Origin: Streptomyces sp. P3
Lineage (GTDB): Bacteria > Actinomycetota > Actinomycetes > Streptomycetales > Streptomycetaceae
DNA length: 64,000 bases
Direction: 5' to 3'
Assembly (NCBI RefSeq): GCF_003032475.1
Contig: NZ_CP028369.1
Span: 7,812,001-7,876,000 of the forward strand
Shown: positions 17,222 through 25,223 of the stretch, piece by piece
Layout of the letters: each line of letters opens with the position of its first letter
How positions within the stretch are numbered: position 1 is the stretch's first letter
Translations under genes and position numbers: made by a program
Notes under the pieces: generated by a model
What the model saw: only the letters and a program-made list of their open reading frames with translations
Databases searched by the model: none
What the model was told of the DNA's origin: nothing

Positions 17222-18169
17222 TCAGAGCGGGGTGAGGTGCTCCGGGCCGGTCGTCGGCCGGGGGAGCAGCGCCGGTTCGGCGGACGCCGTCTCCGGCCTC
17301 AGGGCCAGCACCGCCGCCACCGGGTGTTCCTCGTCCGTGACGGCCGCCGGGTGCGGTGCGGCCCGCGACAGCAGCACCACGCCCCGCCCCGCGAGTCCGG
17401 CTCCCGCGAGGGCGAGGAGCATCCCCGCGAGCCCGCCCTGGAGCCGTTCGCCGAGGAGCGCGAGGCCGATCGCCGCGGCGGCCACCGGGTTGGCCAGCGT
17501 CACCATCGCCAGCGGGGCGCCGAGACCGTCCCGGTAGGCCGTCTGCGACAGCAGCAGTCCGCCCGTCGCGAAGGCCGCGACCAGCAGCGCCACGCCGATC
17601 ACCTGCAGGCTCGGCAGCGAGCCCGACCGGTCCGTCGCGGCCACCGTCACGGTCTGGGTGAGCGCCGAGGCGACGCCCGAGGCGAAGCCGGACGCGGTCG
17701 CGTGCCGCAGCCCCGGGCGGGCGCCGCGGCGGGCCAGCAGCCCGATCAGCGCGGCCGTCGCCCCTGCCACGGCCACCGCCTCCGGCCCGCTCAGGACGTC
17801 CTCGGGGGCCGGCCCCGAGGCCGTGACCAGGATCGCGGCCAGCCCGGCCAGGGTGAGGGCGGTGCCCCGCCACTCGGCGGCGTCCACCCGGCGTCCGGCG
17901 ACCCGCGCACCCATCGGCACCGCCGCCACCAGGGTGAGCGCGCCGAGCGGCTGCACCACGGTGAGCGGCCCGTACTTCAGAGCCACGACGTGCAGCAGGG
18001 CGGCGGCGGCGTTGAGCCCCACCGAGCACCACCAGGCCCCGTTGCCGAGCAGGCGGACCAGGCCCGAACCGGGGTGCCGGGAGGCGAGCCGCTCCTGGGC
18101 GACCGCGGCGGCCGCGTACGCGACCGCCGAGAACAGGGAGAGGACGACGGCGACCAGGGTGGCGTTCAT
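17222..18169 (-). CDS. DMT/EamA-type membrane transporter
   Basis: This 315-aa protein has about ten hydrophobic helices arranged as two repeats, ending in a soluble tail. Features such as LKYGPLTVVQPLGALTLVAAVPMG and LANPVAAAAIGLALLGERLQGG match the drug/metabolite transporter superfamily, whose members export metabolites or lipids. The ATG at 18169 overlaps the stop of the PAP2 gene (ATGA), so both are one operon. Divergence from a TetR gene across a strong operator array suggests ligand-induced export. The substrate cannot be read from the sequence. Confidence 0.82.
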   Translation of the reverse strand: MNATLVAVVLSLFSAVAYAAAAVAQERLASRHPGSGLVRLLGNGAWWCSVGLNAAAALLHVVALKYGPLTVVQPLGALTLVAAVPMGARVAGRRVDAAEWRGTALTLAGLAAILVTASGPAPEDVLSGPEAVAVAGATAALIGLLARRGARPGLRHATASGFASGVASALTQTVTVAATDRSGSLPSLQVIGVALLVAAFATGGLLLSQTAYRDGLGAPLAMVTLANPVAAAAIGLALLGERLQGGLAGMLLALAGAGLAGRGVVLLSRAAPHPAAVTDEEHPVAAVLALRPETASAEPALLPRPTTGPEHLTPL

Positions 18170-18981
18170 CGGCCCGCTCCGGCCGGGACCGGCTGCTCGG
18201 CCGGGACGAGGGCGCGCGCGTCGGGTCCGCCGGCGGTGGCCGTGGCGGCCGTACCGGCCGTGCGCGGGGGCGCGGGGATCAGCGCCAGCGCCGCACCGAG
18301 CAGGACGGCCGCGGCGATCGCGTCGAGCCAGTAGTGGTTCGCCGTGCCCACGATCACCAGCAGGGTGAGCAGCGGGTGCAGCAGCCACAGCCACCGCCAC
18401 CGTGACCGGGTGGCGACGATCAGGCCGATCGCCACCATCAGCGCCCAGCCGAAGTGCAGCGAGGGCATCGCCGCGAACTGGTTCGAGAGGTGGTCCGTCT
18501 GCGGCGGGCCGTAGACGGACGGTCCGTACACGCGCGCGGTGTCCAGCAGGCCCGTCGCCGCCAGCATCCGCGGCGGGGCGAGCGGGAACGCCAGATGCAG
18601 CACCAGGGCCGCGGCGGTCATCGCGGCCAGCACCCGCCGCGCCCAGGTGTAGTGCGCCGGGCGGCGCAGGTACAGCCAGACCAGGAAGGCCAGGGTGGCC
18701 GGGAAGTGCACGGTCGCGTAGTAGGCGTTCGCGCCTTCGGCCAGGCCGTCGCCGTGCAGTAGAAGGGACTGCACCGTGCCCTCGCCGGGCAGGTGCAGCC
18801 ACCGCTCGGCGTGCCACACGTCCCGGGCGTCGCGGAACGCCTCGCCGGTGTGACCCGCGGCCAGTTGCCGGCCGAGTTTGTAGACGACGAAGAGACCTGC
18901 GACGAGCAGGAGCTCCCGGACTACGGGCGGCCTCGCCGGTGTGACGGGCTCCGCTTCTGCAGGCTCGGTGCGGGCATTCAT
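18166..18981 (-). CDS. PAP2-superfamily membrane protein (inositolphosphotransferase/phosphatase-like)
   Basis: This 271-aa protein has about six hydrophobic helices. The segments AAMPSLHFGWALM and ANHYWLDAIAAAVLL carry the SLHxG and Hx3D elements of the PAP2 active site; the first KxxxxxxRP element is replaced by a divergent VYGPPQTDHLSNQF region, as in the Aur1/IPC-synthase-like branch. Members hydrolyse or transfer phosphate groups on lipids at the outer membrane face. It is the first gene of the operon with the DMT transporter, and its promoter overlaps the CGATACG array controlled, by inference, by the divergent TetR. Confidence 0.85.
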   Translation of the reverse strand: MNARTEPAEAEPVTPARPPVVRELLLVAGLFVVYKLGRQLAAGHTGEAFRDARDVWHAERWLHLPGEGTVQSLLLHGDGLAEGANAYYATVHFPATLAFLVWLYLRRPAHYTWARRVLAAMTAAALVLHLAFPLAPPRMLAATGLLDTARVYGPSVYGPPQTDHLSNQFAAMPSLHFGWALMVAIGLIVATRSRWRWLWLLHPLLTLLVIVGTANHYWLDAIAAAVLLGAALALIPAPPRTAGTAATATAGGPDARALVPAEQPVPAGAGR

Positions 18982-19054
18982 CCCCCGGCCCCTTCGTTGA
19001 CGGTGGTGCGTGTGAGGTGGTGCTGCCCGGGCGGCGGCTCGTGCGTGGCACCAT

Positions 19055-19120
19055 CGATACGATGTCGTACCGATACGCCAGTGTACCGATACGGAAGCGT
19101 ATCGGTACACTGGCGTATCG
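19055..19120. promoter_or_regulatory. Array of CGATACG half-sites with a perfect 23-bp inverted repeat (TetR operator candidate)
   Basis: CGATACG occurs at 19055, 19071 and 19087 and its complement CGTATCG at 19098 and 19114. Spacings are 16, 16, 11 and 16 bp. Segments 19071-19093 and 19098-19120 are perfect reverse complements separated by GAAG. The array sits between the PAP2/transporter operon and the divergent TetR gene and probably controls both. Confidence 0.8.
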
Positions 19121-19215
19121 ATTGATGTGCGCCACAATGGAGACCGGGACCGATTCGGGCCCGTACCGCCTTCGGGCGGGCGGCGCCCGAGGCGGAGAAG
19201 CCAGGGGGAGAGCAG

Positions 19216-19905
19216 ATGACGTCGCAGGCCGCGGACGGACCGGAGTCGGCCGCCGCCACGCGCCGCTCGAAGATCACGCCCGAGCGGGAACAGGAGTTCT
19301 TCGACGCCGTCCTCGACCAGGTCCGTGAATGCGGTTACGAGGCAGTCACCATGGAGGGCGTCGCGGCGAGCACCCGCTGCAGCAAGTCCACGCTCTACCG
19401 GCAGTGGAGGACCAAGCCGCAGTTCGTCGTCGCCGCACTGCGCTCCCGCCGGCAGGCCCGGCTCACCGGCATCGACACCGGCTCGCTCGCCGGGGACCTG
19501 CGCGAGGCCGCGCGGGCCGTCGGCCGCTGGTCCACCCACGACACCGAGCTGCTCCAGGCCCTCGGCCACGCGGTCACCGGCGACCAGGAGCTCGCCCGCG
19601 CGCTGCGGGAGGCGATCGTCGCCCCGGAGATCGACGCGCTCCGGGAGATCCTGCGGCGCGGGGTGGAACGCGGTGAGATCGCCGGCGGCCACCCGGCGCT
19701 GGAGTACGTTCCCGCGCAGCTGTTCGGGGTGATCCGGGCCCGTCCGGTCGTCGACGGCGAGTACGCGGACCAGGAGTACCTGCTGCGTTTCGTGGAGGCC
19801 GCCGTGCTGCCGGCCCTGGGCCTCGGCTCCGGCGGCGACCTGCCGGCGGACCGCTCCGAGGCCGGCCCGGGATCCCGAGGACCCAGGCCGCCGTCCACGG
19901 GATGA
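19216..19905 (+). CDS. TetR/AcrR family transcriptional regulator
   Basis: This 229-aa protein has a TetR HTH at about residues 22-70 (FFDAVLDQVRECGYEAVTMEGVA, CSKSTLYRQWRTKPQFV) and a C-terminal ligand domain of the type with LARALREAIVAPEIDALREIL. The ATG at 19216 follows an AGGGGGAGAG ribosome site. It is divergent from the PAP2 plus DMT-transporter operon, and the multi-half-site array between them is the expected binding site. It likely represses the exporter operon and itself. The ligand is unknown. Confidence 0.9.
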   Translation: MTSQAADGPESAAATRRSKITPEREQEFFDAVLDQVRECGYEAVTMEGVAASTRCSKSTLYRQWRTKPQFVVAALRSRRQARLTGIDTGSLAGDLREAARAVGRWSTHDTELLQALGHAVTGDQELARALREAIVAPEIDALREILRRGVERGEIAGGHPALEYVPAQLFGVIRARPVVDGEYADQEYLLRFVEAAVLPALGLGSGGDLPADRSEAGPGSRGPRPPSTG

Positions 19906-19961
19906 CCGGACGGCGACCTGTTTCGCGCCGCACCGTGGGGACGGGGGCGGCGCGCACCCCC

Positions 19962-20009
19962 CGGCCGGGCGGGGCGCCCCTACGAGCGTAGAGGCGCCCC
20001 GCCCGGCCG
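19962..20009. terminator. Strong bidirectional hairpin terminator
   Basis: A 23-bp stem with one mismatch and a 2-nt AG loop, GGCCGGGCGGGGCGCC pairing with its complement and an inner CTACG/CGTAG. It lies between the convergent tetR and DUF2510 genes. No U tract is present, as is usual in Streptomyces. Confidence 0.85.
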
Positions 20010-20037
20010 ACCGTGTCCCGCGGGCCGGGTCCGGCCG

Positions 20038-21189
20038 TCAGACGTCCTGTCCGCTGCCACCGCCCGTCGCCACCTTGACGCTCTTGGTGATCGTGTCGAT
20101 GACGGACACGTCCTGATCGGTGTCGAGGCCGAAGCGGAGCACCACCACCCGCTTGGGGTCCGCGGGCGCCGGGAACGCCAGCGACTCGACGTAGCCGTCC
20201 GCGCCCTTGCTCGTCACCACCTTCCAGCGCACCTGGTAGCCCTTCTGCCCGGCCACGGTCACCGCCTTCGAGGCGAGCACCTGGTGCGAGGTGATCGCGC
20301 CGTACGTCGTGCCGCCGTACGACGCCTCGGCGCCGGCCGCGATGTCCGCCTTCGCGACCTCCTCGGCCGTGGCGCCCTTGCTCCCCAGCGCCTCGGCGGG
20401 CCACGAGGACACGCCCCCCTTGGTGCAGGTCTTGGTGGTGTCGCCCGGGCACGTGTAGGAGGCGTCGGAGACGACCTGGACGCCCACCCGGAGCTGCTGG
20501 CCCGACCAGCCCTTCGGGATCGGGATGCTGATGCCGTTGAGCGCGTCGGTCACCGAGCCGCTCTTGATCGTCGGCGGCTCGGTGCCCCCGGGCGAGGGCG
20601 ACCCTCCGCCCGAGCCGCCCGACCCGCCCCGGCCGCCGTCGCCCTGCCCGTCCGGGTCGCCGGGACCGCCCCGTCCGCCCGGTCCCTGGGCCGTGCCACC
20701 GCCGCCCGAGCTGTCGTCCTTGGCCAGCGCGTACACGCCGATCCCGATGCTGGCGAGGACGGCGACAGCGGCCGCCACGGCTATGCCCGTGCGCAGCCCC
20801 CGCCGCCGGCCGGCCGCGGGCGCCGCGGGGTACCCCGGGTGGCCGGCGTATCCGGGGCCTCCCGGATACGCCGGACCGCCCACGGGGCCTCCCGGATACG
20901 CCGGGCCCCCGGGATACGCGGGGCCACCCGAGTAGGCGGGGCCTGCGGGATACGCCGGGCCCCCGGGGTACGCCGGGCCTGCCGGGTACCCCGGTTGCCC
21001 GGCGCCGCCGGGGTGGGCCGCGGGGGTGCCGTCGCCCGCGGTCTGCGCCGGCGGACCCCAAGCGGCGGCCGAGCCCGCGGCGCGGGTCTGGTCCGTCCAT
21101 GCCTTGCCGTCCCACCAGCGTTCGGTGGCGGGACCGTCATTCGTCTGCCCCGGATCGGGATACCACCCGGGAGGAGTCACCTGCGTCAT
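20038..21189 (-). CDS. DUF2510 single-pass membrane protein with Gly/Pro/Tyr repeat
   Basis: This 383-aa protein starts at ATG 21189. Residues 6-35 are a DUF2510 element (PPGWYPDPG, ERWWDGKAWTDQTR). A repeat of about ten GPAYPGG-like units follows (roughly 65-125). Then come a basic stretch, one membrane helix (about 133-155), a Gly/Ser/Asp-rich linker and an extracytoplasmic domain of about 180 residues with two cysteines that could pair (YTCPGDTTKTC). The topology is cytoplasmic N-terminus, exported C-terminus. Function is unknown. The gene is divergent from the AAA/TPR gene. Confidence 0.8.
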   Translation of the reverse strand: MTQVTPPGWYPDPGQTNDGPATERWWDGKAWTDQTRAAGSAAAWGPPAQTAGDGTPAAHPGGAGQPGYPAGPAYPGGPAYPAGPAYSGGPAYPGGPAYPGGPVGGPAYPGGPGYAGHPGYPAAPAAGRRRGLRTGIAVAAAVAVLASIGIGVYALAKDDSSGGGGTAQGPGGRGGPGDPDGQGDGGRGGSGGSGGGSPSPGGTEPPTIKSGSVTDALNGISIPIPKGWSGQQLRVGVQVVSDASYTCPGDTTKTCTKGGVSSWPAEALGSKGATAEEVAKADIAAGAEASYGGTTYGAITSHQVLASKAVTVAGQKGYQVRWKVVTSKGADGYVESLAFPAPADPKRVVVLRFGLDTDQDVSVIDTITKSVKVATGGGSGQDV

Positions 21190-21475
21190 ACCCCCACCGT
21201 ATGAGGCGTCGGTGAGATCCGGATGAGAGGGAGGACACTCCGTCGGAACCGGCCCCGGCGCCCGGCCGCCCCGATGGCGCGAATTCGACGTCAATTCGGT
21301 GCGCGTCATTCGGCGTTGACGTGATCGGAGCACTTTCGCAGGCCCGCCGGGGCCTTCGGCTCCGCGAGCCGTCACCCGTCGAGGCGGGACCTGCGCGGAC
21401 AGCCCTCCGCGTGAGCCGTCGGAGAGCTACGCTCGACGTCGGTACGTCGTTCGGGCGACTTGGGGAGGTAGCGGG

Positions 21476-24190
21476 ATGACGGAGGTCAGGCCGGCGGCGG
21501 CCGCCTCGGCTTCCCTGTGGGAGCGCGACGCGGAGGTCGCCGCCCTCGCGCAGGCGGTGGAGAAGCTCTGCGCCGACCGGTCCTCCACGGGTCACCTGCT
21601 GGTGCTCCGCGGCGAGGCCGGATTCGGCAAGACCGCCCTGCTGGCCGAGACCCGCCGCATCGCCGAGGCCCGCGGCTGCGCGGTCTGGTCGGCCCGCGGC
21701 GGCGAGACACTGAGGTCCGTCCCCTTCAACATGGTGCGGCAACTGCTGCAGCCGGCACTGATGTCCCTGCACCCGGAGGAGGCCCGCGAGTACCTCGGTG
21801 ACTGGTTCGGCATCGCCGGTCCCGCCCTCGGCATCGTCGAACCCGGGGAGGGCAACGCCGACCCGCAGGGCGTGTGCGACGGCCTGGTGGCCGCCGTCAC
21901 CCGGCTCGCCAGGCGGGACTACCCGCTCGTGCTGCTGGTCGACGACGCGCACTGGGCCGACCAGGAATCCCTGCGCTGGCTGGCCGCCTTCGTCGAACGC
22001 CTCGACGAACTGCCCGTCCTGATCGTCGTGGCCCGCAGGCCCGGCGACGTGAAGGGCGACGCCGCCCGGCACCTCGACGCCGTCGGCGAGGCCGCGGGAC
22101 GCGCCGTCACCAGCCTCAGCGCCCTGACCCCGGCCGCGGTCGCCGGCCTGACCCGCGCCACCCTCGGCGACCACGCCGAGGCCTCCTTCTGCCGCGAGGT
22201 GTGGGCGGTCACCGACGGCAACCCGTACGAGACGGTCGAACTCCTCGCCAAGGTCCGCGACCGCGAGTTGACGCCGAGTGAGTCCTCGGCCACCGAGCTG
22301 CGCGCCCTGAACCGGGCGGCCCGCGGCGGAGGACTCGTCGACCGCCTGGAGAAACTCGGCGTCGACGCCACCAAGTTCGCGATGGCGGCCGCGATCCTCG
22401 GCGCCGACATCTCCGTCGCCCAGGCCGCCCGGCTCGCCGGCCTCGGCCGGGACGACGCGGCTCGCTGCGCCGAACTGCTGCGCAACGCCCGCATCCTCAC
22501 CGAGCCCGACCCCGCCGCCGCCCCGGCCGAGGACGGCGACCTGGAGTTCGTCCACCCGCTGATCGCCTCCGCCGTCTACGACTCCATCCCCGGCGGCCTG
22601 CGCACCGCGATGCACGGCATCGCCGCCCAGGTCGTCGCCGACGCCGGAAAGGGCCTCGCGGCCGCCTCCCGGCATCTGCTGAAGGTGCACGCGGAGGGCG
22701 ACGAGGAACTCGTCGAGCAACTGCGCGAGGCCGCCCGGGAACACCTCGCGGTCGGCGCCCCCGACGCGGCCCGCCGCTGTCTGGAGCGGGCTCTGCGCGA
22801 ACCGCCCGTGCCGGACGTCCACGCGCGCGTGCTGTACGAACTGGGCTGCGCCACCCTGCTCACCGCACCGGCCAGGACCATCGAGCACCTGCGCAAGGCA
22901 CTGTCCCTGCCGGGCCTCGACGGCGACGAGCGGGTCGACGCCGTGTACCGCCTCTCCCAGGCGCTGCTGCACAACGACCAGTTGGAGGACGCCGTCCGCA
23001 CGGTCGAGGCGGAGGCGGCCCGGCACTCACCCGGCCCCGCACGGCTGCGGCTGCAGGCCGTCCAGTTCATGTGGGAGGGCGTGAACGCCGGTGAGCCGAC
23101 CTCCGCCCGGCGCTCCGAGAAGCTCGCCTTGCTCGCGGCTTCCTGCACCGGCCGCGACAACTCCGAGCGCGCGCTGCTCATCCTGCGCGGCTTCGACCTG
23201 ATGACCCACGGGGAGAACGCCGAGGAGGTCGTCGAGTTCTGCGACCGCGCCCTCGTCAACGGCCGCCTCGCCCCCGGGCTCGGCTGGACCGACCAGGAGT
23301 GGGGCATCGAGCTGCTGATGATGCTGGCCAGCTCCTACGCCTACACCGACCGGCTCGACCGCGCCGACGCCCTTTTCAACGAGGCCCTGCGCGCCTATGT
23401 GTCGGCCGGCTGGAGCGGTGGTCACCTCGCCCTGGCGCACGGCTACCTCGGCCTCGGGCTGCGCCGCAGGGGGCGTCTGAAGGAGGCGGAGGAATCGCTC
23501 AGGGAGTCCCTGCGCCTCGCCGAACGCGTCGGCCGCGGGCTGCCCCTGTACTGGTCGGCGACCTGCAACCTGGTCGACACGCTGCTGGTGCGCGGCCATA
23601 CCGACCGGGCCTGGGAGGTGGCCGAACAGTACGGCTTCGCCCCGCCCTATCCGTCGACGATCGTGCTGCCCGACCCCCGGTCGGTGCGCGGCCGGCTGCT
23701 GCTGGCCGTCGGCCGGGTCCAGGAGGGCGTCAACGAACTAGAGGAGGCGGAGAAGGCGGCGGCGGCCCGCGGTCACCTCAACCCGGTGACGGTGCCCTGG
23801 GCCGTCGACCTGGCCCGGGCCCTCGCCGTGGAGGACCCGGGACGGGCGAGCCGGCTCGCCGCCGAGGCCCGCCGTCAGGCCGAGCGCTTCGGCACCGACA
23901 CCGCGATAGGCGAGGCCCTGCGCTGCGCGGCCGCCCTGGAGACCGGGCAGCGGGCCGTCCGGCTCGCCCAGCAGGCGGTCACCTACCTGGAACTGTCGCC
24001 CTGCCAGTACGAACACGCCGCCGCGCGGGTCGAGTACGGCATCCTCTCCCGCTCGGTCGCCGAACTCGGCCGGGGCCTGACGCTGGCCCGCTCCTGCGGG
24101 GCGGACGGCCTGGTGGAGAAGGCGCAGCAGGCCCTGCAGGGGCTCGGCGCACCGCAGGTCGGCCTGGTCCCGAACCAGACCAGGAGATAG
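21476..24190 (+). CDS. AAA ATPase/TPR protein resembling a LAL regulator but without a LuxR HTH
   Basis: This 904-aa protein starts at ATG 21476 (GGGGAGG upstream). Residues 15-260 form an AAA_16/STAND-like NTPase with Walker A GEAGFGKTAL and Walker B LVLLVDDAHWAD. The rest is helical TPR-like repeats, for instance LAHGYLGLGLRRRGRLKEAEESL. The layout and length equal those of the large ATP-binding LuxR (LAL) regulators, but the protein ends after the TPR region without the C-terminal HTH. It may act as a signalling scaffold or need a partner to bind DNA. It is monocistronic. Confidence 0.85.
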   Translation: MTEVRPAAAASASLWERDAEVAALAQAVEKLCADRSSTGHLLVLRGEAGFGKTALLAETRRIAEARGCAVWSARGGETLRSVPFNMVRQLLQPALMSLHPEEAREYLGDWFGIAGPALGIVEPGEGNADPQGVCDGLVAAVTRLARRDYPLVLLVDDAHWADQESLRWLAAFVERLDELPVLIVVARRPGDVKGDAARHLDAVGEAAGRAVTSLSALTPAAVAGLTRATLGDHAEASFCREVWAVTDGNPYETVELLAKVRDRELTPSESSATELRALNRAARGGGLVDRLEKLGVDATKFAMAAAILGADISVAQAARLAGLGRDDAARCAELLRNARILTEPDPAAAPAEDGDLEFVHPLIASAVYDSIPGGLRTAMHGIAAQVVADAGKGLAAASRHLLKVHAEGDEELVEQLREAAREHLAVGAPDAARRCLERALREPPVPDVHARVLYELGCATLLTAPARTIEHLRKALSLPGLDGDERVDAVYRLSQALLHNDQLEDAVRTVEAEAARHSPGPARLRLQAVQFMWEGVNAGEPTSARRSEKLALLAASCTGRDNSERALLILRGFDLMTHGENAEEVVEFCDRALVNGRLAPGLGWTDQEWGIELLMMLASSYAYTDRLDRADALFNEALRAYVSAGWSGGHLALAHGYLGLGLRRRGRLKEAEESLRESLRLAERVGRGLPLYWSATCNLVDTLLVRGHTDRAWEVAEQYGFAPPYPSTIVLPDPRSVRGRLLLAVGRVQEGVNELEEAEKAAAARGHLNPVTVPWAVDLARALAVEDPGRASRLAAEARRQAERFGTDTAIGEALRCAAALETGQRAVRLAQQAVTYLELSPCQYEHAAARVEYGILSRSVAELGRGLTLARSCGADGLVEKAQQALQGLGAPQVGLVPNQTRR

Positions 24191-24225
24191 GGGGCGGCAG
24201 GGCCGGGGCGCTGCGGTCCCGTGCG

Positions 24226-24816
24226 TCAGGCCGGTCGGCCGAGCGCGTCGGAGATGATCGCTTCGAGCTGCCGTGCCACCCGGTCCAACGGCTCCATGCT
24301 GCGCTTGGCGCGGCACATGGCGATGGCGCCCTCGACGGACGCCACGATCAGGGACGCGAGCTCCGGGGCCCGGCCAAAGTCGGCGCCGTGCGTCCGGAGC
24401 GCCTGGGTGAGCAGCCGCTCCCACTCCTCGAACGCCTCGGCGGCGGCGATGACGGCCGGCGGGATCTCGTCGGCCGGCGGCTCCTCGACGGAGACGGCCA
24501 GCACCGGGCATCCGGCGCGGAACTCGCCGGCGACGACGATGCCGCGCCACAGGGCCAGGAAGGCCCGCAGGCCGGCGACCGGGCCCGCCTCCAGTTCCTT
24601 GCGCAGGATGCGGGCGACCGCCCCTCCCGCGTACCGCACGGCCTCGGTGGCCAGCTGCTGCTTGCCCTCGGGGAAGTAGTGGTAGGTCGAGCCGAGCGGC
24701 GCCTGGGCGTGTCTGGCCACCTCGCGGATGCTCGCGGCGTTGAGGCCGCGCCTGCTGATGAGGTCGGCCGCACCGGCCACGATGCGATCGCGTGACGGCG
24801 CGCTGGATCGAGCCAA
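24226..24816 (-). CDS. TetR/AcrR family regulator (LmrA/YxaF-like)
   Basis: This 196-aa protein has an HTH at residues 10-55 (RIVAGAADLISRRGLNAASIREVA, LGSTYHYFPEGKQQL) and a C-terminal domain with GCPVLAVSVE and ASLIVASVEGAIAMCRA, typical of the LmrA/YxaF branch. The ATG at 24816 is followed upstream by a perfect 16-bp palindrome at 24845-24860. No divergent gene follows within 400 bp, so autoregulation plus targets elsewhere is the simplest reading. Confidence 0.9.
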   Translation of the reverse strand: MARSSAPSRDRIVAGAADLISRRGLNAASIREVARHAQAPLGSTYHYFPEGKQQLATEAVRYAGGAVARILRKELEAGPVAGLRAFLALWRGIVVAGEFRAGCPVLAVSVEEPPADEIPPAVIAAAEAFEEWERLLTQALRTHGADFGRAPELASLIVASVEGAIAMCRAKRSMEPLDRVARQLEAIISDALGRPA

Positions 24817-24844
24817 GGCCGTGCTCCCTTCCGGCTCCCCTGGA

Positions 24845-24860
24845 TATGACGATCGTCATA
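24845..24860. promoter_or_regulatory. Perfect 16-bp palindrome, likely TetR operator
   Basis: TATGACGATCGTCATA is its own reverse complement and lies 29 bp upstream of the TetR start codon, over the expected promoter. Confidence 0.75.
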
Positions 24861-25223
24861 GTCTAGCGTGACCGCCGGCCGTGCCGAGCGTTACGGTGCC
24901 TGGCCTGCGCTCCTGTGCGCAGTCGGGGGTCTTGGCTATGCCGATGATCCGGCTCACCGGTGTGCGCACGGTGCTGCACGGCACACCGTTCCGCACGGTT
25001 TCCCGGCCGAGGGGGGCGCAGGACCGTCCGGCGTGACCTGGCCGCCGTCCTGCCGCGCGGGGGAGAGGGAACGTCTCGAAGCCCGCCCTCGAGCCCGCCG
25101 TCGTCCTCCCACCCCGTCCCCTGTCCCCGTCCTCCCGCCTCGTCCCTGTCCCGTCCTCGGCCCGCGTCGGCATCCGGCCGGGGGCGCACCCGGTCCGGCG
25201 TCCGGGCCCGCCCGCCGTACGTC
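24861..25223. other. 363-bp stretch without a convincing gene
   Basis: The stretch lies between the TetR promoter and the end of pcaL. A C-rich, pyrimidine-biased run (about 25095-25165) reads CCC-GTCC-type repeats on the plus strand. No frame shows a recognisable protein, and no RNA structure stood out. Confidence 0.5.

Noticed and set aside
21245..21345. GAATTCGACGTCAATTC as an operator of the DUF2510/AAA-TPR genes
   Set aside because: The symmetry is off-centre and short, and the restriction-site-like core makes chance similarity likely.
21442..21451. TACGTCGTT as another copy of the shared glycan-cluster operator
   Set aside because: Only a single half-site is present, without a partner 13 bp away.
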